DNA from: Actinoplanes xinjiangensis
GTDB lineage: Bacteria; Actinomycetota; Actinomycetes; Mycobacteriales; Micromonosporaceae
Assembly (NCBI RefSeq): GCF_003148685.1
Contig: NZ_QGGR01000002.1
Coordinates: 372,001 to 436,000, forward strand
Length of the DNA stretch: 64,000 nucleotides
Direction of reading: 5' to 3'
Shown here one piece after another: positions 49,014 through 58,463 of this stretch. Made by a program: the position numbers and the translations under genes. Below the pieces are notes generated by a model. That model was not told where the DNA came from and searched no databases. It was given only the letters and a program-made list of their open reading frames with translations. Position 1 is the first letter of the stretch. Every line of letters starts with the position of its first letter.

Positions 49014-49952
49014 TCAGGCGAACAGTGCGCTCACCGACTCGCCGTTGTGAATCCGCCGCATGGCCTCGGCCAGCGCCGGTGCCACCGAGATGACGGTCAG
49101 CTTGTCGGTGGCCTTGTGCTTCGGGATCGGCACCGTGTTGGTGCAGACGATCTCCTCGATCTCCTTCTCCGCCGAGAGGCGCCGCACCGCGTCGTTGCTG
49201 AACAGGCCGTGCGTACACGCCACCCGGACACTGCGTACGTTGCGCTCGCGCAGCCGGGCCAGCAGCTCGAACACCGTGCTGCCCTTGGCGATCTCGTCGT
49301 CCAGCACGATCACGTCCCGGTCGGCGACCTCACCGATCACCGAGCTGATCACCACCTTGTCGTCGGCGAACCGCTGCTTCGCGCCGGCCGCCACCTCGAT
49401 CCCCAGCATCCGCGCGAAGGCCGCGGCCTCCTTGGCGTTGCCCAGGTCGGGCGAGACCACCACGGTGTTGCTCAGGTCGTAGCCACGGAAGTGGTGGGCC
49501 AGCTCGCGCAGCGCGTGCAGGTGATCCACCGGGATGCTGAAGAATCCGTGCACCTGCGGCGAGTGCAGGGTCATCGCCAGCACCCGGTCGGCGCCGGCGG
49601 TGGTGAGCAGGTCGGCGACCAGACGTCCCCCGATCGAGATACGCGGGGCGTCCTTCTTGTCACTACGGGCGTACGCGTAGTGCGGGAGCACCACGGTGAT
49701 CCGGGCGGCCGACGCGCCCCGCGCCGCGTCCAGCATGAACAGCAGTTCGGCGAGATGTTCCTGGGTCGGCGGGACCAGCGGTTGGATCAGGAACACGTCG
49801 CGTTCCCGGCAGTTGCCCTGTAGTTGGACCTCGATGCAGTCGTTGGCGAAGCGGTCGATCCGGGTAGGCATCAGCGGCACGGCGAGGTGCTCGCAGATCT
49901 CCTTCGCAAGATCAGGATGGGCGGATCCGGTGAAAACGGCGATGTCGCGCAC
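49014..49952 (-). CDS. Ribose-phosphate pyrophosphokinase (PRPP synthetase) paralogue
   Basis: 312 residues; makes PRPP from ribose 5-phosphate and ATP. The fold's flexible-loop region reads YARSDKKDAPRISIGGRLVADLL, a metal-site segment VVVSPDLGNAKEAAAFA follows, and the PRPP loop is VIVLDDEIAKGSTV, where housekeeping enzymes have DDMIDTGGT. This divergence suggests an accessory copy. GTG start at 49952. It precedes the hybrid kinase gene on the same strand (49 bases apart), so the two may be co-transcribed. Confidence 0.9.
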   Translation of the reverse strand: MRDIAVFTGSAHPDLAKEICEHLAVPLMPTRIDRFANDCIEVQLQGNCRERDVFLIQPLVPPTQEHLAELLFMLDAARGASAARITVVLPHYAYARSDKKDAPRISIGGRLVADLLTTAGADRVLAMTLHSPQVHGFFSIPVDHLHALRELAHHFRGYDLSNTVVVSPDLGNAKEAAAFARMLGIEVAAGAKQRFADDKVVISSVIGEVADRDVIVLDDEIAKGSTVFELLARLRERNVRSVRVACTHGLFSNDAVRRLSAEKEIEEIVCTNTVPIPKHKATDKLTVISVAPALAEAMRRIHNGESVSALFA

Positions 49953-50019
49953 GGCCCGAGGATAAAAGGCCGTCCGCCGGGGTCGAAACACCGGTCCTGG
50001 CTCGACTAACTTGACAGCC

Positions 50020-50862
50020 ATGAACGGACTCGCCGTCGCGTGCCGCCGTGTCGTCCACATCTACCGGGCCGAGGCCGGTGACGTGGTCGCTCTCGCCGGT
50101 GTCGACCTATCCATCGCCCCCGGCGAGACCCTCGCCCTCGTCGGCCCGTCCGGCTCCGGCAAATCCACGTTGATCGCCCTGCTCTCCGGCCTGATGCGCC
50201 CGTCCGCCGGCCGTATCAACATCGGCACCTACGACATGGGCAAACTCTCCGACGGCGAGATCTCCCGGCTGCGCGGCACCGAGATCGGCGTCGTTCTCCA
50301 GGGCGCCGCCCGCAACCTGCTCCCGTACGCCACCCTGCACCGCAACATCTGGCTCGCCCAGCGGCGGGCCGCACACACCCGCGGCATCGAACTCGACGAC
50401 CCGGACCGCATCCTCGACCTGGTGGGCCTGCCCGGCCAGGGCCGCCGCCGGCTCGCCGACCTCACCCCCGGCGGCCGTCAGCGGGCCGCCCTCGCCGTCG
50501 GCATCGCCACCGGTCCCGGCCTGCTCCTGGTCGACGAGCCGACCAGCCGCCTCGACACCGCGGGCCGCGACGAGGTCCTCGACGCTCTGGAGACGGTCAA
50601 CACCGAACGCCAGACCACCATCATCGTCGTCACGCACGACAACGAGGTCGGCGCCCGCCTGGGCCGGGCCGTCACCATCCGCGACGGGCGCGTCGGCGCC
50701 GAGGGCCGCGACGGCCAGGACTTCGCGGTGGTCGCCGGCGACGGCACGGTCCAGTTGCCACCGGAGGTGCTGGGCTCCTACCCGCCGGGCACCCTGTTCA
50801 CGGTCGCGCACATCGACGGCGAGGTCACCCTGGTGCCGTCCGGGCACGAGACCGCGGCCTGA
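50020..50862 (+). CDS. ABC transporter ATPase (LolD/MacB type) with degenerate signature
   Basis: 280 residues. Walker A GPSGSGKST, Q-loop VVLQGAARNLLP, Walker B LLLVDEPTS and the H-loop VTHD are intact. The signature motif, usually LSGGQ, reads LTPGGRQ. A 60-residue C-terminal extension (DFAVVAGDGTVQLPPEVLGSY) may be regulatory. It probably powers an FtsX-type permease such as those encoded on the minus strand just downstream. ATG at 50020; an in-frame TTG lies 9 bases upstream. Divergent from the PRPP synthetase gene. Confidence 0.92.
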   Translation: MNGLAVACRRVVHIYRAEAGDVVALAGVDLSIAPGETLALVGPSGSGKSTLIALLSGLMRPSAGRINIGTYDMGKLSDGEISRLRGTEIGVVLQGAARNLLPYATLHRNIWLAQRRAAHTRGIELDDPDRILDLVGLPGQGRRRLADLTPGGRQRAALAVGIATGPGLLLVDEPTSRLDTAGRDEVLDALETVNTERQTTIIVVTHDNEVGARLGRAVTIRDGRVGAEGRDGQDFAVVAGDGTVQLPPEVLGSYPPGTLFTVAHIDGEVTLVPSGHETAA

Positions 50863-50911
50863 CACCACCCGTCAGAGGTACGCCTGGAGCACCGCCCCAC
50901 CGCAGCAGAGG

Positions 50912-51565
50912 TCAGGGGCGGGGCCAGGTGGCGGCGCCGTCGGCGAGGTGGAGTTCGCGGTCGCAGGCGGCCGCCGCCTCCGGGTCGTGGGTGGCGAAGA
51001 CGACGGCCGCGCCCCGGGCCGCCTCGGCACGCAGCAGGTCGAGCACACGCTGCCGGTTGGCGGCGTCGAGTTCGCTGGTCACCTCGTCGGCGAGCACGAT
51101 GTCACCCCGCAGGGCGAGGCCCCGGGCCAGTGCGGCGCGCTGCTGCTGACCGCCGGACAGTTCGTCGATCAACTGGTTCGCCTGACCGGAGAGGCCCAGC
51201 ACCTCGAGTGAGTCCGCGGTGCGCCGGCGGGCGTCCGCAGGACTGCCACCGGTGGCGATCACCGCCACCGACACGTTCTCGGCGGCGGTCAGGATCGCCG
51301 CGAGACCGTTGTCCTGCGGGATCAGCACCACGTTGAGCGCGACGGCGTGATCCCGGCCGGTCAGCGCCGCCCCGTCGACCGTCACCGTGCCGGCGCGCGG
51401 GGACAGCAGGCCGGCCATCGCGTTGAGCAGGGTGGTCTTGCCGGCTCCGGACGTCCCGGTGATCGCGAGCACCTCCCCGGGACGGGCGGTCACGGTCACC
51501 CCGGTCAGCACGGAGCCGCCGTCGCCGTACCCGAACTCGGCCGCCTCCACGGTCAGCGTCCCCAT
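50912..51565 (-). CDS. ABC transporter ATPase (MacB type)
   Basis: 217 residues with Walker A GTSGAGKTT, signature LSGGQQQRA, Walker B IVLADEVTS and H-loop ATHD, all canonical. ATG at 51565 with GGAGGAG upstream. Third gene of the permease operon, separated from it by a tandem GC-rich repeat. Together with the two permeases it forms a likely complete exporter or lipid/peptide extrusion complex. Confidence 0.93.
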   Translation of the reverse strand: MGTLTVEAAEFGYGDGGSVLTGVTVTARPGEVLAITGTSGAGKTTLLNAMAGLLSPRAGTVTVDGAALTGRDHAVALNVVLIPQDNGLAAILTAAENVSVAVIATGGSPADARRRTADSLEVLGLSGQANQLIDELSGGQQQRAALARGLALRGDIVLADEVTSELDAANRQRVLDLLRAEAARGAAVVFATHDPEAAAACDRELHLADGAATWPRP

Positions 51566-51620
51566 CGTCGTCTCCTCCACGTCATGGCCACCTGCCAACG
51601 TCAGTCACTGCACACCCGGC

Positions 51621-51749
51621 CCGCCCGAGGAGGGCCCGTAAGCCCGGCCCGCCGAAGGAAGACCCGCAACCCGGCCCACCGGAGGAGGGCCCGCAAGCCG
51701 GGCCCGCCGAAGGAAGGCCCGCAAGCCGGCCCACCGGAGGAAGGCCGGT
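51621..51749. repeat. GC-rich tandem repeat (27/28-bp alternating, 55-bp higher order)
   Basis: AGGA cores at 51628, 51656, 51683, 51711 and 51738, spaced 28, 27, 28, 27. Each unit contains a GGCCCG...CGGGCC-type hairpin. Lies in the 219-base gap between permease 1 and the ATPase gene. Confidence 0.85.
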
Positions 51750-51784
51750 AATCGGAATCGGTCGCTCCCGTGCGCGGCGGGCCG

Positions 51785-54781
51785 TCATCGTGACTCGATC
51801 CGGCGCCGGAGGTCGCGTCCGCTCAGCACTGCCACCAGGAACTGGACGACGAGGACCGCACCGGCGGCCGCCAGCAGCGCCGTGGGCCTCGGCCAGGTGG
51901 GCAGCGGCAGGTCGGGCGGGGTGAGACCGGCCAGCGGCAGCGCCCACCCGGTGAGCCGCCAGGCCGCGGCCGCGACCAGCAGGCCCACGGTGGTCGCGAT
52001 GACGACGAGCACCGGGTACGTCCAGAGGGTCGCCAGTCCGGCCGGCCGCGGACGGAGCCCCTGGGTGCGCAGCGCGGTGAGATCCTCGGTGCGCCGGGCC
52101 CGGTCGACGGCGACGGTGAGCGCGAGCGCCCCGGCCCCGAGCAGCCCGGCGAGGACCGCGGCGAGCAGGTGGAACCAGAGCGCGACGGCCGGTCCCTGCC
52201 GGTCGAGTCCGGCTTTGACCTGGGCGGCAGAGGTCTCGGAGACGACCTGGAGGCCGTGTTGAGCCAGCCGGTCGACGATCTCGGCGGGTGCGTCGGCGTT
52301 CAGCCAGACCTCGGGTTGCGACACGAGCTTCGGGGCGACGGAGATCAGGTCGCTGTACTCGAGGTCGACGATGACGCCCTGGCGGCCGATGGCGGGCACG
52401 GCCGGCAGGGCGACCGCGGACGTGACCGGGATGGTGGTGGCGCCCGAGTCGATGATCGTGCCGGAGGCGGGCGGATTTCCGGCGTACGCGATGGGTAGTG
52501 GATACGGCGTGGTGACCGGCTGGATCCAGGCGGTGTCGGTGACCGCTCCGGTGACTTTGAGGTCGGCCCGCAGACCGTCGGGCGCCGCGGACAGCTTTGC
52601 CGCCGGGGTGGCACGCCAGCGGCCGGGGTCGGTGAGCGGGGCGGGCGTGGCGGTCCGCATGCCGCGGATCACCACCTCGCCGGTGGCCTCGACGTTGCTG
52701 CCCGTCCCGGAGATCCGGACGGCGTTGAGCCGGCATCCCTTCTCGCAGATCTCCACGTTCTCCCGGTAGGTGTGTGTGCCGGGTTTCAGGTCGCCAAACT
52801 CCAGAATCTGCACCCCGGGGCCGTCATTCGCCGAGAGGGAGACCGCCAGCTGCATGACGCCGGTGGTGGCGGCGGTGACCTCCATCGCGATGTCCGGATC
52901 GGCGAAGGTGACCGGCGGGGGCGGCTGCTCCGGGTGGAGCACGTCGCTCAGTCCGTCGCGGCTCGGGGCGCCGGCCGACCAGGCGGGGACCGCGGCCAGG
53001 GCCCGGGTGTCCACCGCGAGACCGGGCGGCGTCGAGGAGCCGCCGGGGATGCGGACGACGGCCATCGCGAACCGGCCGTCCGGGTCGACGGCGCGGACTC
53101 CGGTGAGCAGGCCCTGCCGGGTGACCGGCTGAACGACGAGGACCCGCTCGGCGCCGGTGCCGAGCGACGCTTCGACGTCCCGGCCGCCGGCGGCGGTGTC
53201 GACGGTGCAGGCGGCGTATCCGGCGACCGCGACCGAGGCGACCAGCAGCGCGAACAGGCGGCCGGCGCCGGGCCGGCGGGACAGTTGGATGCCGGCGAGC
53301 GCGACACCGAGCCGGCCGCCGTGCAGAGCGCGAACGGCATAGCGGTTGACCAGCGGCAACAGCAGGCGGGCCGCGACCAGTGCCAGGGCCAGCACGATCA
53401 GGGCGGGTGCGAACAGCCCGAACCCGGTGAGCGGATCGTCGGAGACGAAGTACTGGACGCCGGCGGCGATGGCGAGCACCGCGACGACGGCCTCGGCGGC
53501 GGCCAGCCGGCGGCGGTCCGCGGGTGGGGTGCGCCGCAGCAGCCGGCTGACCGGGCTGATCAGCTGTCGCCGCTGGGCCGCCACCGCGGCGACGAGTGCG
53601 GCCGCCGCGGCCAGCGGCGCGAACCGCAGGGAGGTGAGGGCCGGTGCCGTCCCGACACCGGGGAACAGCGCCGCCGCCACACCGTTGACCAGCAGCTGTC
53701 CGGCCAGGCAGCCGGCGACCGCGCCGCCCAGCACGGCGACCAGGCTCTCCCCGGTGGCCAGCCACCATCGGGTCCACCAGCGGGCGCCGCGGAGCGCCAC
53801 GACGGCGAGCTCACTCTGGCGGCCTTCCGCCCCGTAACCGACGGTCAGGTAGATGGTGAAGCAGGCGAGCAGCACGAGCGGCACGGCCAGCACCGGGACC
53901 AGCAGCCGGGCGGCGGCCCGGCCCTCGTCGATCCGGTCGAGCAGGCGCGGGATGCCGCTGTTGAACTGGAGCGAGTCCTCCAGCTCGGCGGCGGTGGCGT
54001 CGAGCCGTTCCATGTCGGCACGGAGCTGGTCGAGCCGGTCGATGTCGAGGGTGCCGGGTTGGGCGACACCGTCGATCGACATGGTGGTGGTGGTCCGCTT
54101 GGTCGTCTCGAGGGTGCCGGCGGTGGTGAAGACCGGTTCGCCCGGCCCGATGCCGTCGCCGGAGACGAAGTAGCCGTGGAGTCCCCAGTACGCCGAGCTG
54201 CTGTCGGGGACCCGGTAGACGCCGACCACGGTCAGTTTCTTGGGCGGGCCGTCGGGCTCCCAGGTGGGCGGGCGCACCAGGCCGTTCATCCGGGCCGCGG
54301 TCAGCGAGATCGTGTCGCCGGCGGTCAGCTTCCGCTGCTCGGCGGTCTTCTCACCGATCAGCACGTCGCCCTCGCCGATCAGGCAGCGGCCGGCGGTCAG
54401 CTGCACATGGGCGCAGACCTCCTGACGGAACACGAACCGGGTGGGGAAGTCGTTGGTGGGAGAGAGCCCGACCGTCGGCACCTCGGCGGAGTGATAGAAG
54501 GCGAAGCCACCGAGGCCGAGCAGCAGCACCCGCCCCACATCGGGGAACTCGATCCCGACGCTGGGGGACGCCTCCTGGAGGCTGTCGCTGGTGCGGCGGG
54601 TCGACAGGGTCAGCTCGCTGGTCGGCGCGGTCGCGATCTGGCCGTCGGCGACCGCCCGCTCGGCCGCGATCAGGTAGGCCGGGGCGGCCACCGCGGAGGC
54701 GACCGCGAGCATCGCCAGCAGTGCCAGGGTGACCGCCTGGCCGCGCCGGTTCCAGACCATCGCCAGGACCAGGGAGATCAT
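51785..54781 (-). CDS. Large FtsX-like ABC permease 1
   Basis: 998 residues. N-terminal membrane helix (about 15-38), a large extracytoplasmic domain, helices near 300-470 with two FtsX-type segments, a second extracytoplasmic domain (about 500-850), and three C-terminal helices. The layout resembles MacB-type mechanotransmission permeases fused in duplicate. Cys pairs in the outer domains (EICEKGCRL; VCAHVQLTAGRCLIG) suggest disulfides. ATG at 54781 overlaps the stop of permease 2. Substrate unknown. Confidence 0.92.
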   Translation of the reverse strand: MISLVLAMVWNRRGQAVTLALLAMLAVASAVAAPAYLIAAERAVADGQIATAPTSELTLSTRRTSDSLQEASPSVGIEFPDVGRVLLLGLGGFAFYHSAEVPTVGLSPTNDFPTRFVFRQEVCAHVQLTAGRCLIGEGDVLIGEKTAEQRKLTAGDTISLTAARMNGLVRPPTWEPDGPPKKLTVVGVYRVPDSSSAYWGLHGYFVSGDGIGPGEPVFTTAGTLETTKRTTTTMSIDGVAQPGTLDIDRLDQLRADMERLDATAAELEDSLQFNSGIPRLLDRIDEGRAAARLLVPVLAVPLVLLACFTIYLTVGYGAEGRQSELAVVALRGARWWTRWWLATGESLVAVLGGAVAGCLAGQLLVNGVAAALFPGVGTAPALTSLRFAPLAAAAALVAAVAAQRRQLISPVSRLLRRTPPADRRRLAAAEAVVAVLAIAAGVQYFVSDDPLTGFGLFAPALIVLALALVAARLLLPLVNRYAVRALHGGRLGVALAGIQLSRRPGAGRLFALLVASVAVAGYAACTVDTAAGGRDVEASLGTGAERVLVVQPVTRQGLLTGVRAVDPDGRFAMAVVRIPGGSSTPPGLAVDTRALAAVPAWSAGAPSRDGLSDVLHPEQPPPPVTFADPDIAMEVTAATTGVMQLAVSLSANDGPGVQILEFGDLKPGTHTYRENVEICEKGCRLNAVRISGTGSNVEATGEVVIRGMRTATPAPLTDPGRWRATPAAKLSAAPDGLRADLKVTGAVTDTAWIQPVTTPYPLPIAYAGNPPASGTIIDSGATTIPVTSAVALPAVPAIGRQGVIVDLEYSDLISVAPKLVSQPEVWLNADAPAEIVDRLAQHGLQVVSETSAAQVKAGLDRQGPAVALWFHLLAAVLAGLLGAGALALTVAVDRARRTEDLTALRTQGLRPRPAGLATLWTYPVLVVIATTVGLLVAAAAWRLTGWALPLAGLTPPDLPLPTWPRPTALLAAAGAVLVVQFLVAVLSGRDLRRRIESR

Positions 54782-57700
54782 CGGCCCGCCTCCCTGTCGC
54801 GCAGGCTTCTCATCAGCGGTTGCAGGGCGATCCGGCCGGTCACGCCGAGCACGGCCAGCGCCACCACCACGGCCAGTGCCGTCGTCACCGGGTCCAGCGG
54901 GCCGGGTGGCGGCAGCACGGCCCAGCCGTCGGTGAACGGCGGAACCGTCCGGCCGGTCACGTCGACGGCCAGCAGCGCGGCCAGCACCCCACCGGCGAGA
55001 CCGGCCACGATCAGGGCCGCGGTGCCCGCCCACCCGGTGCTCACCGTGACGCGGCGGGGCAGGCCCTGGAGGCGTAGCGCGGCCAGCTGCTCGGCGAGCG
55101 AACGCCGGTCCACGGTGGCCGCGACGGCGACGGCGACGGCCGCCAGCAGCAGCGCGGCGACGCCCGCCAGCAGCTCGAAACGGACGAGGACGGCCGGGCC
55201 CTGGGTGCCGAGGCGGGCGGCCAGACCGGCCACGTCGGTGTCGTCGCTGACGGTCAGGCCGGCCGCGGTGAGGGCGTCGACGATGCCGGGCCGGGCGTCC
55301 GGCGCGAGCCACACCTGGAACTGGCCGCCGGGGTCGGAGTCGGCGGCGAGGCGGCGGGTGCTGTCCAGGTCGACGATCAGACCGGAGCTGCCGACGGCGG
55401 GCAGAGCCGTCACATTCCGGACCACCTGTACGGGCGTGAGCTCCCCATACCCCGGAAGAAGTGCCTCGCCGTCGCGCCATCTGTCCGGAACCGGCCCGGC
55501 CAGCAGGGCGGGCAGCGGCAGCAGGTGGTCGGACGCCCACGCCTCGATACCGATCCGGTCCACCTCGGTGGTGTTGTCGTCGGCGGCCAGCCGGAGGGTC
55601 CCGTCGGCCGCGACCAGGTCGATGGCGGCGCCGGTGGTGCCGACCCGCCAGCGGGTGATGTCACCGAGCGCGGCCCCGCCGAGGACGGCGCCGCCCTGAT
55701 CGAGCCCGCGCAGGACGACCACGGACCCGGGCGGTGACGGTCGTACCCGCCCGTCCGGACGGGGCGGGCCGGTCAGTTCCCAGCGGACCAGCCGGCAGCC
55801 GGGCGCCGCCGTGCAGCCGGTCACCGGCGCCGTGACCTTCTGGTCGCCGGCACGCAGCCCGCCGAACGACACCTTCACCGGCTGCCCGGTCGTCTCGTTC
55901 AGCAGATGGAGGGTGAGCGCCACGACCCCGGCGCTCTCGCGCCGGACGGTCACGGTCAACCGGTCGCCGGTGACCAGTGGCAAGGGGGTCATCGAGGCGG
56001 CGGCCACGGCGTCCGGCAGCACACCGGGCGGACCGTACTCGGAGCGCCAGGCGGCGACCGCGGCGAGCCGTGCGGTGTCCACCTCGAGGACCTGGGCGGT
56101 GTCGTTGCGGTTGCGGACCACGGCCATCGCCTCGCGGCCGCCCGGGTCGGCGGTGCGGACCGCGTTCAGCAGGACGGTCCGGTTGGCCGCCCCGACGGTC
56201 AGCACGCGGCTCGCGCCGAGTTCGGCGTCGCTGCGGGCGGTCCGGCCGGCGCTCTCGGCGGCCCATCCGCCGGCCGCCGTGACGAACAGCGCGACGGAGA
56301 CGACGACCAGCACGAACAGCCGGTCCGAGCCGGGCGACCGGGAGATCCGCAGGGCGGTCAGACCGGCCCGCAACCGGCCGGCGCGCAGGGCCGCGGCGCC
56401 GCCCCGGTCGGTGAGCCGGTTGAGTAGACGGGCGGCGATCAGGCCCACGGCGAGCGCGACCAGGGCCAGGGCGGCACGGCCCAGGCCGTCGCCGGAGCCG
56501 GCCGAACGCACCTGGTAGAGGGCGGCGGTGGCGACCGCGAGCAGGACCACGTCGACGAGGGCGGGCCGCCAGGCGCCGCGCCCGGAGCCGGCCCGCTGGA
56601 GCAGTGCGGAGACCGGCCGGCCGAGCACGGTGGCCTCGACGGCGGCCAGCACCGCGAAGCCGCCGGCCAGCACCGCGCCGACCGACAGCACGCTCCAGAG
56701 CAGCGCGGTCTGCCGGTCCACCGCGACCGGCACCGGGCCGGCCAGTGCCCAGGCCACCAGGTAACCGAGGGGGGTGCCGATCAGCGCGCCGCCGATCAGC
56801 GGGACGAGGTGCTGGCCGAGGGCCAGGCGCAGCCGGCCGAACCGGCTCACCCCGCGCAGTTTCAGCAGGGCGGCGTCGGCCCGCCTGTCCCGCAACGTGT
56901 ACCACCCGGCGAGGCCGAGCGCGAACCAGGTGACGACCAGCAGCTGCAGGCCGGAGGCCGAGATCCCCTCCAGGATGGTGCCGCGGTCGCGGACGATCGC
57001 CAGGTGCAGCGGGGTGGCCTGGCTGTTGAGCCGCAGCTGGGACTGGCCGAGCAACCGGTCCGAGGCGAGAAGCGCGGCGCTGAGGTCGAACCCGCCGTCA
57101 CCGCGCAGCAGGGCGTTGGGGAGCACCACGTCGTACGCCACGGTGGGGCTGCTCAGATGCTTGTGCGCGAAGGTGCCCGTCACGGTGAATATCGGGTCGG
57201 GCCCGGACGCGGACCGGAACAGGCGACTCGACCAGTACGTCCCGGTGGGGTCGGTGCGGGCGTAGAGCCCGGTCACCGTGAGCTTCAGCGGGACTCCGGA
57301 GGTCGTGGTGAGGACGGTCAGCACGTCGCCGGTCGCGACGCCGAGCTGCCGTGCCGCGTCGTGGCTGAGGGCCACCTCACCGGCCGACGCCGGGCAGGCA
57401 CCGTCGAGCCGGACGCGGTCGCAGAACTCGTCGCGGAACGCCAGGTCGATGGTGGTGCTGGTGGACCCGGTCTGCACGCTGATCGACGCGGAGAGTCCCT
57501 TGAGCCCGGTGCCGGTCCCGGGCGGCAGACCGGCCCGCACCTGATCGGCGAACCGGCTCAGGGTGCCCGCGGGGTCGCCGCGGGTGTCGAGGCGGCTGGT
57601 CACCGCGACCGTGCGCTGGCTGGACGGCGCCGCGTCCAGGTAGGCGTCGGCGGCGTTGTTCACGGCGGCGAACCCATACCACGGACCGGCCGCGGCGACG

Positions 57701-57783
57701 GCGGCCGCGAGCACGGTCAGGACCAGAATGGTCAGCACCTGTGCGGCTCGGGTCCGCACCGCGCCGAACACGAGCGCGAACAT
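54778..57783 (-). CDS. Large FtsX-like ABC permease 2
   Basis: 1001 residues with the same architecture as permease 1: an N-terminal helix (about 14-32), an outer domain containing a Cys pair (DEFCDRVRLDGACPAS), a central FtsX bundle (about 285-480), a second outer domain with TGCTAAPGCRL, and C-terminal helices (VAALLLAAVAVAVAATVD onward). First gene of the operon; ATG at 57783 with GGGGGAGGGG upstream. Paralogous to permease 1, so the complex is likely a heterodimer driven by the ATPase at 50912 and perhaps also that at 50020. Confidence 0.92.
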   Translation of the reverse strand: MFALVFGAVRTRAAQVLTILVLTVLAAAVAAAGPWYGFAAVNNAADAYLDAAPSSQRTVAVTSRLDTRGDPAGTLSRFADQVRAGLPPGTGTGLKGLSASISVQTGSTSTTIDLAFRDEFCDRVRLDGACPASAGEVALSHDAARQLGVATGDVLTVLTTTSGVPLKLTVTGLYARTDPTGTYWSSRLFRSASGPDPIFTVTGTFAHKHLSSPTVAYDVVLPNALLRGDGGFDLSAALLASDRLLGQSQLRLNSQATPLHLAIVRDRGTILEGISASGLQLLVVTWFALGLAGWYTLRDRRADAALLKLRGVSRFGRLRLALGQHLVPLIGGALIGTPLGYLVAWALAGPVPVAVDRQTALLWSVLSVGAVLAGGFAVLAAVEATVLGRPVSALLQRAGSGRGAWRPALVDVVLLAVATAALYQVRSAGSGDGLGRAALALVALAVGLIAARLLNRLTDRGGAAALRAGRLRAGLTALRISRSPGSDRLFVLVVVSVALFVTAAGGWAAESAGRTARSDAELGASRVLTVGAANRTVLLNAVRTADPGGREAMAVVRNRNDTAQVLEVDTARLAAVAAWRSEYGPPGVLPDAVAAASMTPLPLVTGDRLTVTVRRESAGVVALTLHLLNETTGQPVKVSFGGLRAGDQKVTAPVTGCTAAPGCRLVRWELTGPPRPDGRVRPSPPGSVVVLRGLDQGGAVLGGAALGDITRWRVGTTGAAIDLVAADGTLRLAADDNTTEVDRIGIEAWASDHLLPLPALLAGPVPDRWRDGEALLPGYGELTPVQVVRNVTALPAVGSSGLIVDLDSTRRLAADSDPGGQFQVWLAPDARPGIVDALTAAGLTVSDDTDVAGLAARLGTQGPAVLVRFELLAGVAALLLAAVAVAVAATVDRRSLAEQLAALRLQGLPRRVTVSTGWAGTAALIVAGLAGGVLAALLAVDVTGRTVPPFTDGWAVLPPPGPLDPVTTALAVVVALAVLGVTGRIALQPLMRSLRDREAGR

Positions 57784-57867
57784 GTCACCCCTCCCCCGGT
57801 TGCGGGGCACGTTACGCGATCAGGCGGCTGTCCGGGGACCCCTGTGGACGGCGAATACTTAACCGGT

Positions 57868-58448
57868 TCACAACCAGTTGCGGCGTTTCAGGTACAAGTA
57901 CAGTCCGCCGGCCGTCACCACGATCAACGCCGTGCTGACGACGAATCCCCACCACTGCTCATATCCCGGATACGGCAGGTTCTGCCCGAAGTATCCGGTC
58001 AGTGCGGTGGGGATGGCGATGATCGCCGCCCAGGCCGCGAGCTTGCGGGTGACCACGTTGAGTTCGTTGCTCTGCTCGGCCAGATCGTCGTCGAGCAGTT
58101 CGGTGATCCGGATCCGGGAGTGCTCGATCAGGTCCAGGGCGTGCCGGGCGTGGTCCTCGACGTCGCGAACGGCGCGTGGTGCACGGTGATCAGCGCCTGC
58201 GGGGTGATGAACGCGCTGATCTCGGTCTTGCGCGGCTCGCCGTCGAAACCGACGGCGTAGACGTTCAGGAACAGGTGGTTCTCGTACCGGTCCACTTTGG
58301 GCCGTTCGTGTTCCTCGAGCGCGTCCTCGACGGCGAGCGGGTGCAACCCGAACCGGGTGGCGAGGTCCCGCAGTTCGTCGTCGGTCGGGTCGTCCAGGTC
58401 ATACCAGAGCGCCGAGCCCGGCTCGTCGACGTAGAGGCGGGAGGTCAC
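57868..58448 (-). pseudogene. corA: corA-type magnesium/cobalt transporter with internal deletion
   Basis: The first ~96 codons encode the CorA N-terminal domain (YDLDDPTDDELRDLATRFGLHPLAVEDALEEHERPK is split across family motifs; then TPQALITVHHAPF). The frame then breaks and stops after 10 aberrant residues. In the next frame the C-terminal part resumes at RDVEDHARHALDLIEHSR and runs through both membrane helices with the pore motif TGYFGQN to a normal end. About 110-150 residues of the helical middle are missing at the junction (near 58165-58178), so a sequencing error cannot explain it. Not likely functional. Confidence 0.88.
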
Positions 58449-58463
58449 GGCCTAGGATAAGCC

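Noticed and set aside
52772..55699. 975-codon plus-strand frame
   Set aside because: Antisense of the two FtsX-like permeases; no domain-like features.
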